The position numbers were made by a program, and so were the translations under genes. From the NCBI GenBank assembly GCA_021234155.1, contig JAJEKV010000054.1:7338655-7402654 (forward strand): DNA of 64,000 nt. Direction: 5' to 3'. Position 1 is the stretch's first letter, and each line of letters starts with the position of its first letter. The notes beneath the pieces were generated by a model. That model saw nothing but the letters and a program-made list of their open reading frames with translations, was not told where the DNA came from and did no database searches. This document shows positions 1 through 12,785 of this stretch, one piece after another. The DNA is from Isoetes taiwanensis. Taxonomy: Eukaryota > Streptophyta > Lycopodiopsida > Isoetales > Isoetaceae.

Positions 1-1117
1 TTTAAGAATACTGTAAATTTCGCATGTGAGTATCAAGATTTTATCTTCTATTTTTTAATATACAACAATGCCATTACTACTTCACTTCTATTTTTGGTTA
101 AAAGTTATGTTCTCTTAAAACAGGAGTTTTTTCAAAAAAACATACTTAGAGAAAATTCTAATTGATTGAAAAGTGTCACTTTGACACAGTCAATTCTCGA
201 GGGGCTATTTTGGGGGGGTAAAAATACAGTTTTATGTGTTTTTTTTTTAAACCTCAATTTAGCCCCCTTTTTTTGGAAAAAAAGGAATCTTTGAGGAATA
301 TTCCTTTTGCTCTCGTTTAAATGATTTGCTCCCGTTTAATATGCAACCTTGTTCATGCCATGAGTAAGAGGAACAGATAGTCCAACAGCCCACAGACTTG
401 GCACAACTGCTGCCACAAATGGGGCCACTGTAGTCAAATGAGAGCAGGCTCCCGGGAAGAAACGTCTTCGCATGAGCAAGATGGGGAATTACAATGAAAG
501 CCTCAGCCTTTGTGCGGCGGAAAGGGGAAAGATAGATCTCGAGAGAGGATAACTTGCACGGCGGCTTGGCGGCTTAAGGCTCCAAGTTAAATTCGGCATC
601 GAGAGGGCCACATGATCTTGAAGTTCACGGTGCCCACAACAAGAAACAGAGATAAAATTCTTGAAGACAATGAAGACGGCAGAAGCTTGAAGAGTGGTGA
701 GTTGCTGCATCCACAATCGCAGCTATTTAAAGGAAGAAGTGGTAGAGGTTGCGTGAATGGCTCTCCTTAGCCCCCCATGAGAACCCAAAAGCTGCGGGGG
801 GATTCGGTGAGAGCATGAGAGATTTATGCGTTGGCTCCCCCGTAAGGGGGAGCGTGAGAGATCAAGATCAAGGGGATTTAGCCAGGCACGGAAGATCTAG
901 CCCGTCAAAAGCCCGAACTCAAGTCGACAACTAGCTAGTAGGCCTGATAGGCGGTTGCATTTGAGGGAAGGCAGAGTTTATTGGATTGGAAGGAAGGCCC
1001 GATTGATTGGCATAAGATCGAGGAGGCCGAAATCACGGGAATCGAAGGCGCTCTCGGCAAGTTTTGGTTGGCAGCTAGGTGCTCGCTCAAAACCACCTCA
1101 GCCCCTCAATGCACAAT
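1..1117. other. intergenic, no gene recognised
   Basis: The first 350 bases are AT-rich with T-, G- and A-runs. The part from about 380 to 1,100 is clearly richer in G+C than its surroundings. It contains only short open frames, such as 489-716 on the minus strand, with no motif I recognise. It could be the remnant of an old mobile element or exon, but nothing in it decides this. Confidence 0.5.
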
Positions 1118-1318
1118 CATCCTAAGGAATATGAGAGTGCAAGCCTTCACTCAAATTCTTTACCTAGCATGCTCGTTCACTAACCCCCAAAAAAAATAAA
1201 AATACGCTAACAAAATTTCAAAAAGTCAAGGAAGAATGCAAGATCTCCACTACATAAGATTTTTGTTTTGGCGTATCATGGGAGATGTTTATTTTTGGGA
1301 TTTGATTAAAAAAAAACA
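1118..1318 (-). repeat. interspersed repeat, reverse complement of 42,955-43,165
   Basis: This segment reads as the reverse complement of 42,955-43,165. Both carry the same run of words: a poly-purine stretch, a stretch about 'catctcccatgatac', and then 'agcatgctaggtaaagaat'. In the other copy the homology continues into the longer family seen at 31.0-32.0 kb and 28.9-30.0 kb, whereas here it stops. The coordinates are read by eye. Confidence 0.7.
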
Positions 1319-4300
1319 AGGTGCTGCGCACAGAGGGTTGCCCTCCATGGCCAAAGGGTGAAGTGGCTTAAATCGTTGGTGCTCAACTTGGAACAAGGAT
1401 GGTAAAAGCATAAGGACAAGTTTAATAGGGGAGAGTATGGAAATACATGTTTTGTCGGCATAGAAATGAGAGAACTTCTTGAAGACCTCTGCTCGGTTTT
1501 TTGTCATAGAGGGCTTCAAACATCTGAGGAGCAGGTTTTGTAGAGGAATAAAGCATTGATGCATAGCCTAACTCCAAACCCTGCAAGAAAAAGTAAAACC
1601 CAATGATCGCAGACTCGAAATGCAAGATCTAAAAACAACGCACAGGCCAAGAATTCCCTCGCTCTCTCTCGCCCTAGGAATGATACAATATATGAGCATT
1701 GATGCAGGGGGGTCCGGTGCAATTTGTATGTTTTAAGCTTGTACGTTGCATTGTGTAGTCTTGATGAATGAGTTATGTGGGTGACGATTATGGGTGTTTT
1801 ATTTATGTGTGCTTTGTCTTAATTGTTTTGTTTCAAGTAGTTAATGCTTGATTTGAATTCTAGGATTTGGAGTTTGCAGATGATGAGTGAAAGTGAGGCG
1901 TATTTACATTTGTTGTGTCATGTGAGTAAGTTGGCTTGCCACTGATAAAGCCAGCTCAAAAAAAAGTGGAGGCATTTTCAACATGCTATATTCTGACAAT
2001 CTTAGCAATAAAAGATAACAATCAACCAACATTTTTTGGAAGTGGGATAATCTTATAACCTAACTAAGAAGTCATTAGAGCATAGTTGAGATGCCAAAAG
2101 TACTACCATGCGTTGCATGTTTATACAGGAAGGAGAGGCTTGAACATGGTCTACAGATGTGGCCTTATTTTTAAAAGAATGTTTGGATTATGATAAAATA
2201 TAAAATATTCTATCATCATGAGTGTTGCTGGTAATTTGGACAATTGTGCATCTATAATATTTGTTTGGATAACTACTTTGCTCAAACCAGCACTCAATTT
2301 TAGACATGGCAATGCATTCCTTGATATTATTTGTAAGACAAAACCTTCAGAGGTTAGATCGCAAAATCCATCCATGGAATTTGGTGATCTATCTTTGTAT
2401 TTTTCTATGCTCCCTATAGGGCACTGGTCTGTCCAATTGCCATGGACTGTGTCTTTGTAAGCTTCATGGGAAAACCTGTCCACAATGTCTCACGCCCACA
2501 TAAGCAAAATGAACTTTGCCATCATTCAAGATGTTATGCACACTCCAATGCATGAGGGTGCCTGGTCTGCTCTAGTATTGGTTTTCATTGTCCAATCTGG
2601 GCCCTTTGGTCATTGAAATTCCTTATGGCATTTCGCGACACTTGTATTGAAATTACAAGGTTTCCAGCTTCAACAACTTGTGCAGCACACATAAATTAAC
2701 TTTGCAATCTTGAGATAAGCCTCACTTGGAATATATTATAGACTTTAGAGATTATTCATTCTAGTATGGAAATCCGTTAGATATAATAGTCACTAATTTT
2801 GCACTTTTTTATGTGTATTGAAGGAACAGGTCTTAGCATGAAGCATTTTAAAGTTTGTCTCTTCTTTTTGCATTTATACACTCATCTAAAAGATTGTCTT
2901 GAAATGTATGGGTATCTTGTTTTAGTTGACATCCGAACGCGAGAATATTTGTGAAATTTGACCTTCACCGGTATTCAAACTTACCTGACATGCCATGGCG
3001 AAACATGCAACAGCATGGTTGCATTTGATTTCTAAAGGTGTGATGTCAATAGTTGGAATAGGGCATTAGGCATGGGTATTAGATGGATGTAACGAAATGC
3101 ATAGGTTAAAAGAAGTAGAGTGGAATAGACAAATAGAATAAAATTGTGGAATATTATAAAATGTGATAGTGGAATGGGATGGGTAGATGAGTGTGTAGAG
3201 TACTTTGTTGCCTGTGACTTTGGCTTCATAAAAGCATGGATCTAACAAAACTATAATCGAAGTGCAGTAGTAGAAAATTGAATATCTGTGTAATTGGCAA
3301 CATCTGTTTCGAATGTTTGCACATTCGTGTTTGTATCGTGTTTGCACATCTATATTTCTATCAATCAAACACACGTGGAGGATCCATGTAGGGTTGCATT
3401 ACAACTTGTTGAATGTCTAAATACGACGATGGCGAGTAAAAGTATTATCCTGAAATTCATACAACAGATCTTGCAATTCTTTTTGGCCTTTTGAATTCTC
3501 TATGACCTCGCTATCAGCACTTATATAAACGGATTCACCAATTCATGGCTTACACGCAACAAAGAGCTTCCCTTGCTACCGCGAGTAGTGATTGTTGCTT
3601 GATGCTTCACTCAAATCTGTCCACCTCCTTGCAGCGGACGACCTCCTTCCTTCTCTTCCGGCCTTTTGACCGCCTCCTTCTCTAAGCTTCACATAGCTTG
3701 ATTCCGGCCTTGAGCCGAGGCCTCCCCAATCGTGGCTAAGCCCGTGTGGATTTAAACAAATTATTAGGATTCAAAGAATATCAGATGGGATCAAAATTGT
3801 ACTATTAGAGGTATAGCTTGAAAAATATTTTTTAAGATGGAAACCAATAGTAAATATGTGCAAGTATAGAGGTCAAAGAATGTCAATCTAAAAATTGAGT
3901 TGCCCCACTGAAAATTGTGAATAAGTTCCAACAAAGCCACTTGACCTTATTGATGTGGTGGGCCTAAGAAAAAGACTATAGGTGGTTATAAATTTGTCTG
4001 TTGTAAGATTCCTATTAGATAATAAGTTACGAACACTTTGGTCAACATCTTTGAGTACAAATTATGCGCAATTATAAAGGCTGCCGACTTGCAAATTAAC
4101 TTTGAAACATTGCCCACCCTTTTGTCATCGGTTGCGGTGACTTGAGAATCGTTCTGATTGTACCTTCCTCTTGATATAGCTCAAGATCATTAAAGGAACC
4201 AACAAAGCGTGTTTTGATTTCAAAATATAGTTATCGAATGTGCTTAAGTTCTATAGCGGGATGCAAAATGCTGATAACAGCATGAATCTCTTGTTACAAT

Positions 4301-5756
4301 GGTCCAGCAATGTGTTTGCCAACAACCACCTCTTTGCATCAAGCATTGTTATTCCCACTTGGTTTCCTAAGATCAATGAAAGCAATAATCCAAAACATTC
4401 AATGAGAATATCCTCAAACCATAAAAGGAGGCTGAACAGAAACTATTTTACTAATTCTGAATACCACCATATAACTATCAACCTCTGCTTTTTTTCTTTT
4501 TTTTCTAGAAAGAAAAACATCTTCTATCATGAATACCTTATAGCAATTCAATAAACTCAAAATCCTAGCAATTTAGAATAGTCAAGGACTATCCATCTAC
4601 AAAATAGTTTACAGAAAAACATATAAAAAGTAAAATTAAAGGAACCTAACCTGGCCTATAATCTGGCGACCATAGAATGCGGAGGATTTCAAGCAAATTA
4701 TGCACATACATAGAATAAAATCTGGAAGTCCTGAAAGTCTGTAATTCTGGCTGCAAGTGCTCACTGCAATAAGCAAAATTTCCATTCAATCATGTTAAGT
4801 TTAACTTTGTTTTTCCGAAGTAATAATTCAGCCACGAACAGGAAGCAAAGACAAATCATATTTAACATTTAATAAACTGTAAAATGTCAAATTAAACACC
4901 TTGATGATTATGTATTTAACGTAAACACCAATAGAAGGCGGACTATTCTCGAATGCAGGATAAATATAACACTGCGGCTTAATTGCATCTATGCACATTT
5001 GAAGTCCCTTCAAAGTAGCTCCTTGACATTGCTGTTGCCATTTCCTCACAACATGCAGCATGAGTCCCATCAACGAGCTGACAACAATCGAGCTATAATG
5101 TCGACAAAATATTGTACAAGAAACAATCATCCAAGTTATAAGGATCTAGAAATACAAGAACATTATGTTAGACTAGCTCGGGTTCTTTTCAAGAAAATGG
5201 ATGCAGCCCATGGTATTTGCTTATGATTGGAGATTACACAACTTAAAAGGGATCAAAATGACATCTATAACTTCATTTTTTTAAAAATTGCATAGCTACT
5301 TCAGCGCAGGAATCGGCTTTGCCATTGGACAATGTTTATCAAGGTGTTCCAAGCACAGCCATCAATGGACCTAGCCCAGCGACAAAGCAAGCGAGCGGGG
5401 AAATATTCACGGATGTGGAAGAGAAGGAAAAGTGGTATCCATTTATCTAAATATCTGGCGACAGATAGTTGGAACTTGAAAAATTCCTAGCTCTCATAAA
5501 AGCTCCCGTTTAAAATTTATTAACATGTGGTACAACTACACAATTAATGCTTGCCGGCCGGATAGCGGATATCTGATTTTGCTTAGTTAAGATACCTGCT
5601 AAACCATTGCCACATTTGTGGTCATTCACTGTACTGACACCATAAAAGCTCAAACATTGCTCTCCCAAGAAGTAGCAGCTGCCTCTACCTGAAAAAAGTA
5701 TTTAATGCACAAGAATTGATTGGCAAAATTGACTCCAAGCTATGTTAATTAGTTAG
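1319..5756. other. 4.4 kb without recognisable genes
   Basis: This is AT-rich sequence with only short, unrelated open frames, the longest 110 codons at 2,151-2,483 on the minus strand. None has a known motif or a convincing exon structure. A sharp 3,560-3,740 patch richer in C and T contains repeated 'cgcctcctt' and 'cttccggcctt' words and may be a mobile-element scrap. I see no RNA gene or array. Confidence 0.5.
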
Positions 5757-7337
5757 AGGTAGGAAGGAAGGAAGGAAGGAAGGTATTTTTATCGTCCACG
5801 GAGACCAATCGGTCTATGGGACCCAATACAAAAAACAAGCAAGCGGATTCTTGCCCGGATTAAAAACCCCCGCCCGAAGGGTTTCGAGGAAAAACCGTGG
5901 CGACAATCGGCCTGTGATAAAAGCTATCCTAACATATAAAATCGAGAAACACCCAAATATATCTGATCATGCACCGCACCCGTAGTGCCTAATCAGTGAG
6001 GGTAGCGGTGAGGGGAAAAAGTGACCTCGCGAGTCCGGTACCTCTGAATGTGTTCATCGGCAAATGTAAGGGCAAGTCCGGTAGGTACTAAGGGGCGTAT
6101 CGGCCCCGGATCGGCGAGCTTATTGGGCAACTCTGGAAAGTGTGAGACTCATCCTCAATGGCACCCGTTTGGCCCGGCCAGCGAGCACATCTGGCGGGGC
6201 TCCCCAATCCACACGGATCTCGATGCAAAGATGGTGGGCACAATGCGAATGGAGGCAATGAGTCTGCGCTTTTTCGGGGGGCATTTGGGAATCACCGAGG
6301 TAAATTGTGGGCCCAGGGCTAACAGGGGGTTGATGTGCTCCTTGTAATGGGCCATTTTGACCTGCTCTAAGGCCGGGGTCCCCGCTTGCTAAGAAACAAA
6401 GCGTCTAGGTACTCCCTTGGCTGTCACCATCGACGGCCCCGTGTCCCACTTACGCATCGTGCTCTGCCGCGTTCCATCTGGCCCGAACCATTGATCTCTC
6501 TTACCCCTCCAGGGGCCCTAAGCGTTCGCGGACCCATTACCCACGGTGTAAGCCCGGTCGCGGGAGAAGAGCATCACCCATAGTAACCACTTTACGAAAA
6601 TAGGCGATGTGTCTATCAAGGCTGTCCGTTTGAGCGTAAGAATCGATTTCTGCGTGAGAATCGATAGGGGGTGAAGGCTTCACCCAAGTGCGTGCCAAAA
6701 ATGCCTTACACTTTTGCTCCAAGTCATTCTAGGTTAAGCCAAAGAGGCGGCCGGGCCCCAAACCTCGACCCGTCTGGAAGGGCCGAGGTTCGACCCGGTA
6801 GCCCGAGCGGATGTGGTGATGGCCCCAATCATAGAGCTACTGCACGGTATTTGTTGTTACGCATGGCATAAAAGCGCTTTCCAGCTGCCATCACCCATAG
6901 CGGATAGGCGCCTCTCGGCCCGAGGCGAGGAGGGAACTCCACCCTAGGTACTTGTAGGTGGGGCGTGGCGTCCACGGCTGTCCGATATGTGAGTCACGGG
7001 AGGCATGGGGTGGCGTGAAGGGATATGAGAACCACCACGGTCTTGGCGATTCAGCAGCATGTCGTAGCGACAAAATGTGTCTAGGGCATCCGGGTGAGGC
7101 GCATAACCGGGGTGTGGGCGGCGAGGCCAACATCGTCGCATGGATGGTGGCGGATGATGCGGTGCAAAAGGCGTATGCCATCCCCATGCTTTCGATAAGC
7201 GGGGCTCTAAGCGATCAATGTAGAGGCCAAAAGTGTTGGCGAGGGGGCAACCCTCTGGGGACCCGATACTAACGGTGAATGCTTGGCCGTCGGTGCATCA
7301 CAGCCAAAACAACTCTCATACAACTTTGTATATGGCA

Positions 7338-8060
7338 TTACACGGCGGCGGGGAGCCCGATTGGCCTTGATCTAGCCCGACTTTTCAGGGGAACTGTATC
7401 AAAAGCCTTAGCGAAGTCCACAAAGCGGCAATACAAGTCCTGCCCGATGATTCCGGTGTCTTCAATCGGTGCCCCCGATGTAAAGATATGGTCAATCGTT
7501 GAGTGGCGGGGTCTAAAGCTTTTGCACTGTGTGAGGGCTCGCACATCTGGCACGCCTCGCCCGATTGGGTCAATTCTTTGCTTTCGAGAATGCCGATAGC
7601 GGTTTGGCAAATACTAAAGCCCCATCCATGATCGTCCGGTAGTGGCGGACGATTGTGGATGGGCCCGCTGCTTGTGAATGGGAACAACCACAGCATGGTC
7701 CATTGTCGGGGAAGACCTTCTGCAATGCTCTGTTGAGCAGGGGTAGTGAGGGCCAGGCTGGCGGTACGCCACCCCATTTGAGTAACTTCGGCACGCATAC
7801 CATCGAGGTCGGTGCCTTCCCATTAGCCGGCCGTTCGCGAGCCCCTCCTCAACATCCTCCTCCACGAGAACCAATGGGGGCCATCCTGTGGGGGTATGGG
7901 CGTCTGGCGTCCACGGTGGGTCATAGAGCTGCTTTGCAAATCTTGTTCCCACTTTGCGGGTGTGATGTCCCTTGTAGGGCTGGGCTGGCCTTGAAGCACT
8001 CTGGCCAAAAAGGTTGAGGGTGAGTGTCCAGCCCAGTAGAACATCTCCCCGATGCACGGC
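7338..8060 (-). pseudogene. LINE reverse transcriptase, decayed
   Basis: Minus-strand translations contain reverse-transcriptase landmarks spread over several frames. The metal-binding block 'FVDFAKAFDTVP' lies near 7,390-7,430. It matches the F-x-D-F-x-K-A-F-D block that carries the first catalytic Asp in LINE polymerases. Upstream lies a segment homologous to the fingers region kept better at 51,862-52,206, including the same 'DGPHWFSWRRML' frame. Stops and frame changes every 100-150 codons make this non-functional. It is the coding remnant of LINE copy A1, and nothing suggests host use. Confidence 0.8.
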
Positions 8061-8169
8061 AAGGTACAGCGCCTTTGTCTCCTTCCGGATAGGCGGTGCG
8101 TGTGATGGCTTTTAGGCGGGTACTGGATCCGAATGTGGCGGGCGTAAACTGCGTTCTTTACACTCCGCA

Positions 8170-8454
8170 TCAAACCATCGGTTCTGCGGGAATATTCTTG
8201 ACCACGGCGGCGGCAGGAGGAGGGAATACGCAAAGCACACATCCCATTTGCATCCGTAATAGTGAAGTCGGTAGTGCATGCTGCTTTGCTCTAGTGTGGA
8301 GGTCCTTGAGAGTGCGGGAGGCGTCCATGAGCATCTCGGCGTAGTCCTCTGCACGCTCATAATCTAGTCTCAAGCGAGGGGCGGGCATAGTGGGGGTTCT
8401 GGCGGCTTGCCAAACCAGGTCCAAATAAAGTGGGAGGTGGGATAAACACAACAA
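8170..8454 (-). pseudogene. LINE ORF2 segment upstream of the RT domain
   Basis: This is an open minus-strand frame of 94 codons contiguous with LINE copy A1. It includes the stretch 'DYERAEDYAEMLMDASRT'. Its charged, helix-rich composition fits the linker between endonuclease and polymerase in LINE ORF2 proteins, but I see no endonuclease catalytic motif. The frame ends where the G+C-rich island ends, so this is probably the 5' truncation point of the element. The assignment rests mainly on position. Confidence 0.5.
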
Positions 8455-8455
8455 A

Positions 8456-11220
8456 AATCAACCAAGAACCCAATACAACTTGCCTATGACCTAAATACAT
8501 CTTCAAGTAAAAGAAAGTATCAATATCAAAGAACATTTTTGGAGAAAAGAAGGAAGGCGGACAGTACTAAAGATGGGCCGTGATGGATAGAATACAAGAT
8601 AATAAAAGGCGAATGGACGCATCTGGGGCCCCCATACTTTCGTCCTTGCTTCTACTTATCGTGGAGTCTGAAGATTGAGAATCACTGCAAATATGGCAGC
8701 AAATCGTTGCATACTTGAACTGGATCTTTCCATATGCATATTTTGCAATTTATCTTCAATTACTATATAGAAATCTATGACATTTTATTCACCGAGAAAT
8801 TTCTTGTTGAAAAACGATGCCAACCTCATAATCATGTTTGCCTCCAGTAATTTTAGTGTCAGATCAATAGAAAGGATCCTCCTGCGCATACAGATCAGGT
8901 CAACTTATTCGCACTAACCTCGAGAGTCACATATTCCAGAAATCTTATTTCGCATCCGAACGGTGTTTATAATAAAAATGTTCACCTACCAATCCATGAT
9001 TGACTTTCCACTTAGCTTCCTGCCAACTTTGCATACGCAAGGTTACAACTACTCTCATGTGTGCACTTTTACAATTGACGAACAAAAGTTTCAATCCCCA
9101 TGATATGTAGTCAACAAATTATCACGAAAAGTGTTCTCTGATCTGGGCTACCACTATTGCTACTCATGTCACTCCTTGGATCCAAATTAGAATGTTCCCT
9201 CTACATCTCAGCTTCCCATATATCTAGCATCTATGATTAGAGACTTCCAAATATCGTAAATCATGATTGTCCTTGTACACTAAAATATAATTTGCTTACA
9301 TTATAAAAACAAAGTGAAGGTTAACTGCGGTTGTTCTATTTTCTTTCTAAAGCGCTTCCAGCAATCTGCTTTCCTGAATCACAGTTTAGAAAATGCAACA
9401 AATCCGAAAAATAACTACAACTCTCTATTTGCTAGTTATCTAAACTGAATGATATGCCTAAATAACTTCAATCTACTGTCCACAATTTTCCATGACAAAC
9501 TAACTGCAGCTCAAATTTCTGACATATCATCCTAACAAACGCTTTTAAAAGTAATTGTATAAGCTTCCATTTGTACCTTTTTGGTAATTATCAATCCATA
9601 AGCATAACTACCCAAAATGAGGGCGAAATGGATTGGAGCAGGAGTGGGAAGTTCTAGGAACCAGAATTTTAACTTTTCAACTTTAGAAACAGGTCTGGAG
9701 TTGCAAAAAATAAGAGCATGGAAATCCCTGAATAGGTGCATGGACATAGAGAGTCCTTTAACTATCGATTGTGCAAGCATTTTAATCTTTCACTTCGATG
9801 GAAATGAAAGACCATTGAGATCTATGAATCTTATGTGCCAAAACCGTGGTCTTTTAAAGAATAAACAGAAATTTATATACAACCAGCAGGAAAATCATCA
9901 AGAGACCTAGTTTGCAATAGAAACGCTTCAGTATTAAAGGTCTCTTAAATTTTGGTTCAGATTTTGGAAGCCGTTAAGATGCATCTTGCAAAGATGTGAA
10001 GTTTTGCTGACTGGGATCTTACACATGTCTGAGAAATATCCTTATAGGTTTCTTTTGTCTGTCACAGCAGTGTAATGGGCTCATTTTACCTCATTCTGCT
10101 GTATCTCTGTACCATTTTGCAGTGGAGGTCGTTGGCAGAAGGTTATGCCGTGCTAAGGGAATAGGCAATGCCCTATTCATATACAGGTTTCGCTGATATT
10201 TCTAAGGAGAAGAGAGTTGCAACAAGTTCAGATGCAATGCAGTTATAAGATCAGACATTGGCCATATTTGGATAAGGTATTGTCTTATATTTGCTTGTCT
10301 ATCTTTGAAAATCAGAAGCCTTGGACAACTTCAAGTGGAGTGCGTAACGTGGTGATTATGGGGATAAATGTCTCAACGGTCTAGTCAATAAAATGACTCA
10401 AAACGTTCAGGACATGAGCAGATCCATTGAAGTTGGGCAATAAAGTTCTTTCTTGGAAGATCTTAATAGCAAGTAAGCAGATCATCACAAATCCTTGCAA
10501 ATGATTAAGGAGTACGATGTAGATGAACCTATGTAACTATGGGAAGGTGCATGTTCAGAATTGGGGTTGAACAACAATTATGAAATGCACAAGATTGTCA
10601 AGTATTCCAAAATTAGAGATTGCTTGGCCTTGTACATAGAGAACCCACGAGGGAGTTTATATATTGGGGATGTGTAACATAACAAAGATGCTCAGAGACC
10701 TTGGGCCAAACGAATATCGAGAAAGAGGCGCCTTTTCAATCTTTGCTGTGAGCTTCATCGAGATTGAATTGGAACAGTCAAAAAGCAGTTATTAAAGCGA
10801 GAAAGTTGTCTGAATGAAGAAATTGAAAAGAGTTGCACATTATTTAAATCCCAAATCACGAGAAGATCATAGTTTGTGTAACATAAGAAACCATATGAAA
10901 CAGCTCGTTGATATGAAAAATTCAGGCCTCGTCTCTATGCTGTGATGATAGTATGATGATTTGGCGCAGACCTATGGCTTGTTTCTTGAGGACTTGCCAC
11001 ATTTCATAATGTAATGTTGGCAACAATGCTTTACTGAGGAAGAGCGTCCCTAAGCGTTTTAAGGAATCCATGAGAGTCTGCGCAGGCTTTGGATGAGAAA
11101 GAATATGTAGCATAATAACGGGGGGATTTTCTTTGTGTTTTTATGCGCGCGCTTTCACTAAGGTTTTCCTATGATTTCGTGATGTATTTAAATGGATGTA
11201 CTAATGCGTACGAGCCATTG
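8456..11220. other. 2.8 kb without recognisable genes
   Basis: This stretch is AT-rich, with only short open frames. Overlapping frames of 82 codons (9,532-9,780 minus) and 97 codons (9,617-9,910 plus) are open at the same place. The minus one contains a hydrophobic run, 'IHFALILGSYAYGLIITKK', that could be an exon with a membrane segment. I cannot identify either. I see no repeats shared with the rest of the window. Confidence 0.4.
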
Positions 11221-11243
11221 ATTTAACTTTTTTTTTTCAATGG

Positions 11244-11357
11244 TCAACAACCAATGGCTCACAACAAAAGCCTTTTTTTTGTGCGTGTGGTGCATAATGG
11301 TCAACAACCAATGACTCACAACAAAAACCCTCTTTTTGTGTGTGTGGTGCATAATGG
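11244..11357 (+). repeat. 57-bp tandem repeat, two copies
   Basis: Two adjacent units start with 'tcaacaaccaatg' at 11,244 and 11,301. Each runs through an A/C-rich stretch, a T-run and 'gtgtggtgcataatgg'. They differ by a few substitutions and by T-run length. No function is evident. Confidence 0.85.
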
Positions 11358-11741
11358 ACACATGAAGGGCTTGAAGGGCGCATGTGGTGCAGTTTCCCCG
11401 CCGGCAACACATTTCTTATCATAACTTTTGATCCAGAGCTCTGTTTCAGATGATTTTTATTGCGTTGGAAAGCTCTCTCCGAGATCTTTTTGGTGGTGTA
11501 TGATATGGATATGTTTGGTTAAGTTATATATGCTAAAACAGCAATTTTTCGGCCAGGTTGGGCACATGAAGGGCTTGAAGGGCGCATGTAGTTAAGTTTC
11601 CCATGACAACACATTTTTATCATAACTTTTGATCGAGCTCTGTTTGGATGATTTTATTGTGATTGGAAAGCTCTCTCGAGATCTTTTTGATAGTGTATGG
11701 ATATGTTTGGTTAAGTTATCTATGCTAAAACAGCAATTTTT
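11358..11741 (+). repeat. ~205-bp tandem repeat, two copies
   Basis: Units begin 'cacatgaagggcttgaaggg' at 11,358 and 11,563. Both contain 'cataacttttgat', 'ggaaagctctct', 'gagatctttttg' and 'gctaaaacagcaattttt'. The second copy is shorter through several small deletions. This directly follows the 57-bp repeat, so the locus has duplicated at two scales. Confidence 0.85.
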
Positions 11742-12190
11742 TTATTTAGGGTTTAGTAGGCTTTCACATCTTACCGGTGATTAATCTGAGTTATTGCTTA
11801 TTGGATATTGTTTTATGGCTCATTCCGAATGAAGCTTGCAAAAAATTACCATGCATTTTTAGATTTTGAGGCAGTTATTAAGCAAATTCCAAGGCTTCTA
11901 GATCCTTGTGCTAACAAGCAGAAAAGTTTCCCACTTTGGTTTCTCACCACAAGAATCCATGGAGGCCAAAGGCTCTTTGTTAAATTCAGGTTGAAAAATG
12001 TTTGTGTATGGGTGTTGCAAACTTTATGACTTTCAGAATAATGGGATCAATCTGCTCTATCTTTATGGTAACTTTTACTTATGTTCTATTTGTTTTATTG
12101 TGATGAAATTCAAAAGCTACAGGTGATGAAAGCTTCAAATGAATTCTAGTTTTTTTTTCTGTTTGAGTTCTAAAATTTTTGTCACACTTT
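11742..12190. other. gap with one short open frame
   Basis: An open plus frame of 73 codons lies at 11,808-12,029. It contains 'LLDPCANKQKSFPLW' and 'FLTTRIHGG' and has the look of an exon. No flanking splice pair is decisive and I do not recognise the protein. Confidence 0.3.
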
Positions 12191-12346
12191 GGGGAGGGAG
12201 GGATGGCGTCCCTAGGGCTCGAAGGGGCAAAAATGTTTTTGCAACATAAACAATTAACATCCAACATATAAAAATTAAATCCCCAACACATAACAACCAA
12301 CACATAACAACTATTGACATTAACAACCAATACATAACTACCATTG

Positions 12347-12651
12347 ACATTAATTAACACAACCGTTGGGTCCAACACATTTAAATTAAAATCCCCCTTA
12401 AACCCCCTTTGGTTTGGGTGCATATTCACACGGGGGGTGACATAGGGCGGCGAGAGCCCTCATAATTGTATTTTTGCACGTCTGAAATAAACACCATATA
12501 GTATTAAAGCGAAATTTTATAGTATTTTGTGAATCTTGTTATCTGATTAGTAGCAAATTTTGTACTTGCATACCCCACAAGCGAGGAACTTTAAGTACGG
12601 TGTAGATTAAGGAATAAGGGGGTGAATATGCCTATCCAACAGCTCTCGTTG
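12347..12651 (-). mobile_element. MITE copy truncated at one end
   Basis: The sequence matches the reverse complement of the complete element at 21,414-21,803. The retained terminal arm, with 'ggtttgggtgcatattcac' and a G6 run, is at 12,370-12,440. The interior is recognisable through 'cataccccacaa' and 'aaggaataag'. The homology stops near 12,651 before the second inverted arm. A flanking segment down to about 12,190, with 'ctcgaagggg' and imperfect 'aacacataacaacc' repeats, also matches sequence beside the complete copy. Confidence 0.7.
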
Positions 12652-12785
12652 CCCGGAAAGAACCTCTAGAAACACCATTTTTACAGACTAGATAACTTTA
12701 CCTCTACCACCCAAAGTTCAATCCAGAAAGTCCATGTGTCTCGGAGCACAAGGTGGAAAAAGAAAGTTCCTTTTCATGCATCCCA

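Larger units (their letters stand above)
5761..8455 (-). mobile_element. 5'-truncated non-LTR retrotransposon (LINE), copy A1
   Basis: This is a G+C-rich island in AT-rich DNA, read on the minus strand. The 3' end is at 5,761 and finishes in a (TTCC)n tail at 5,761-5,783 instead of poly(A). Just inside lies a terminal block containing 'gaccgattggtctccgtgg' (minus strand, near 5,800-5,820), also found at 40,240-40,336 and 53,950-53,991. A conserved hairpin follows at 5,861-5,895. Reverse-transcriptase fragments occupy about 7,330-8,060. The 5' end stops near 8,455, so the endonuclease region is missing or only partly kept. All frames are broken, and no target-site duplication is evident to me. 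Confidence 0.85.
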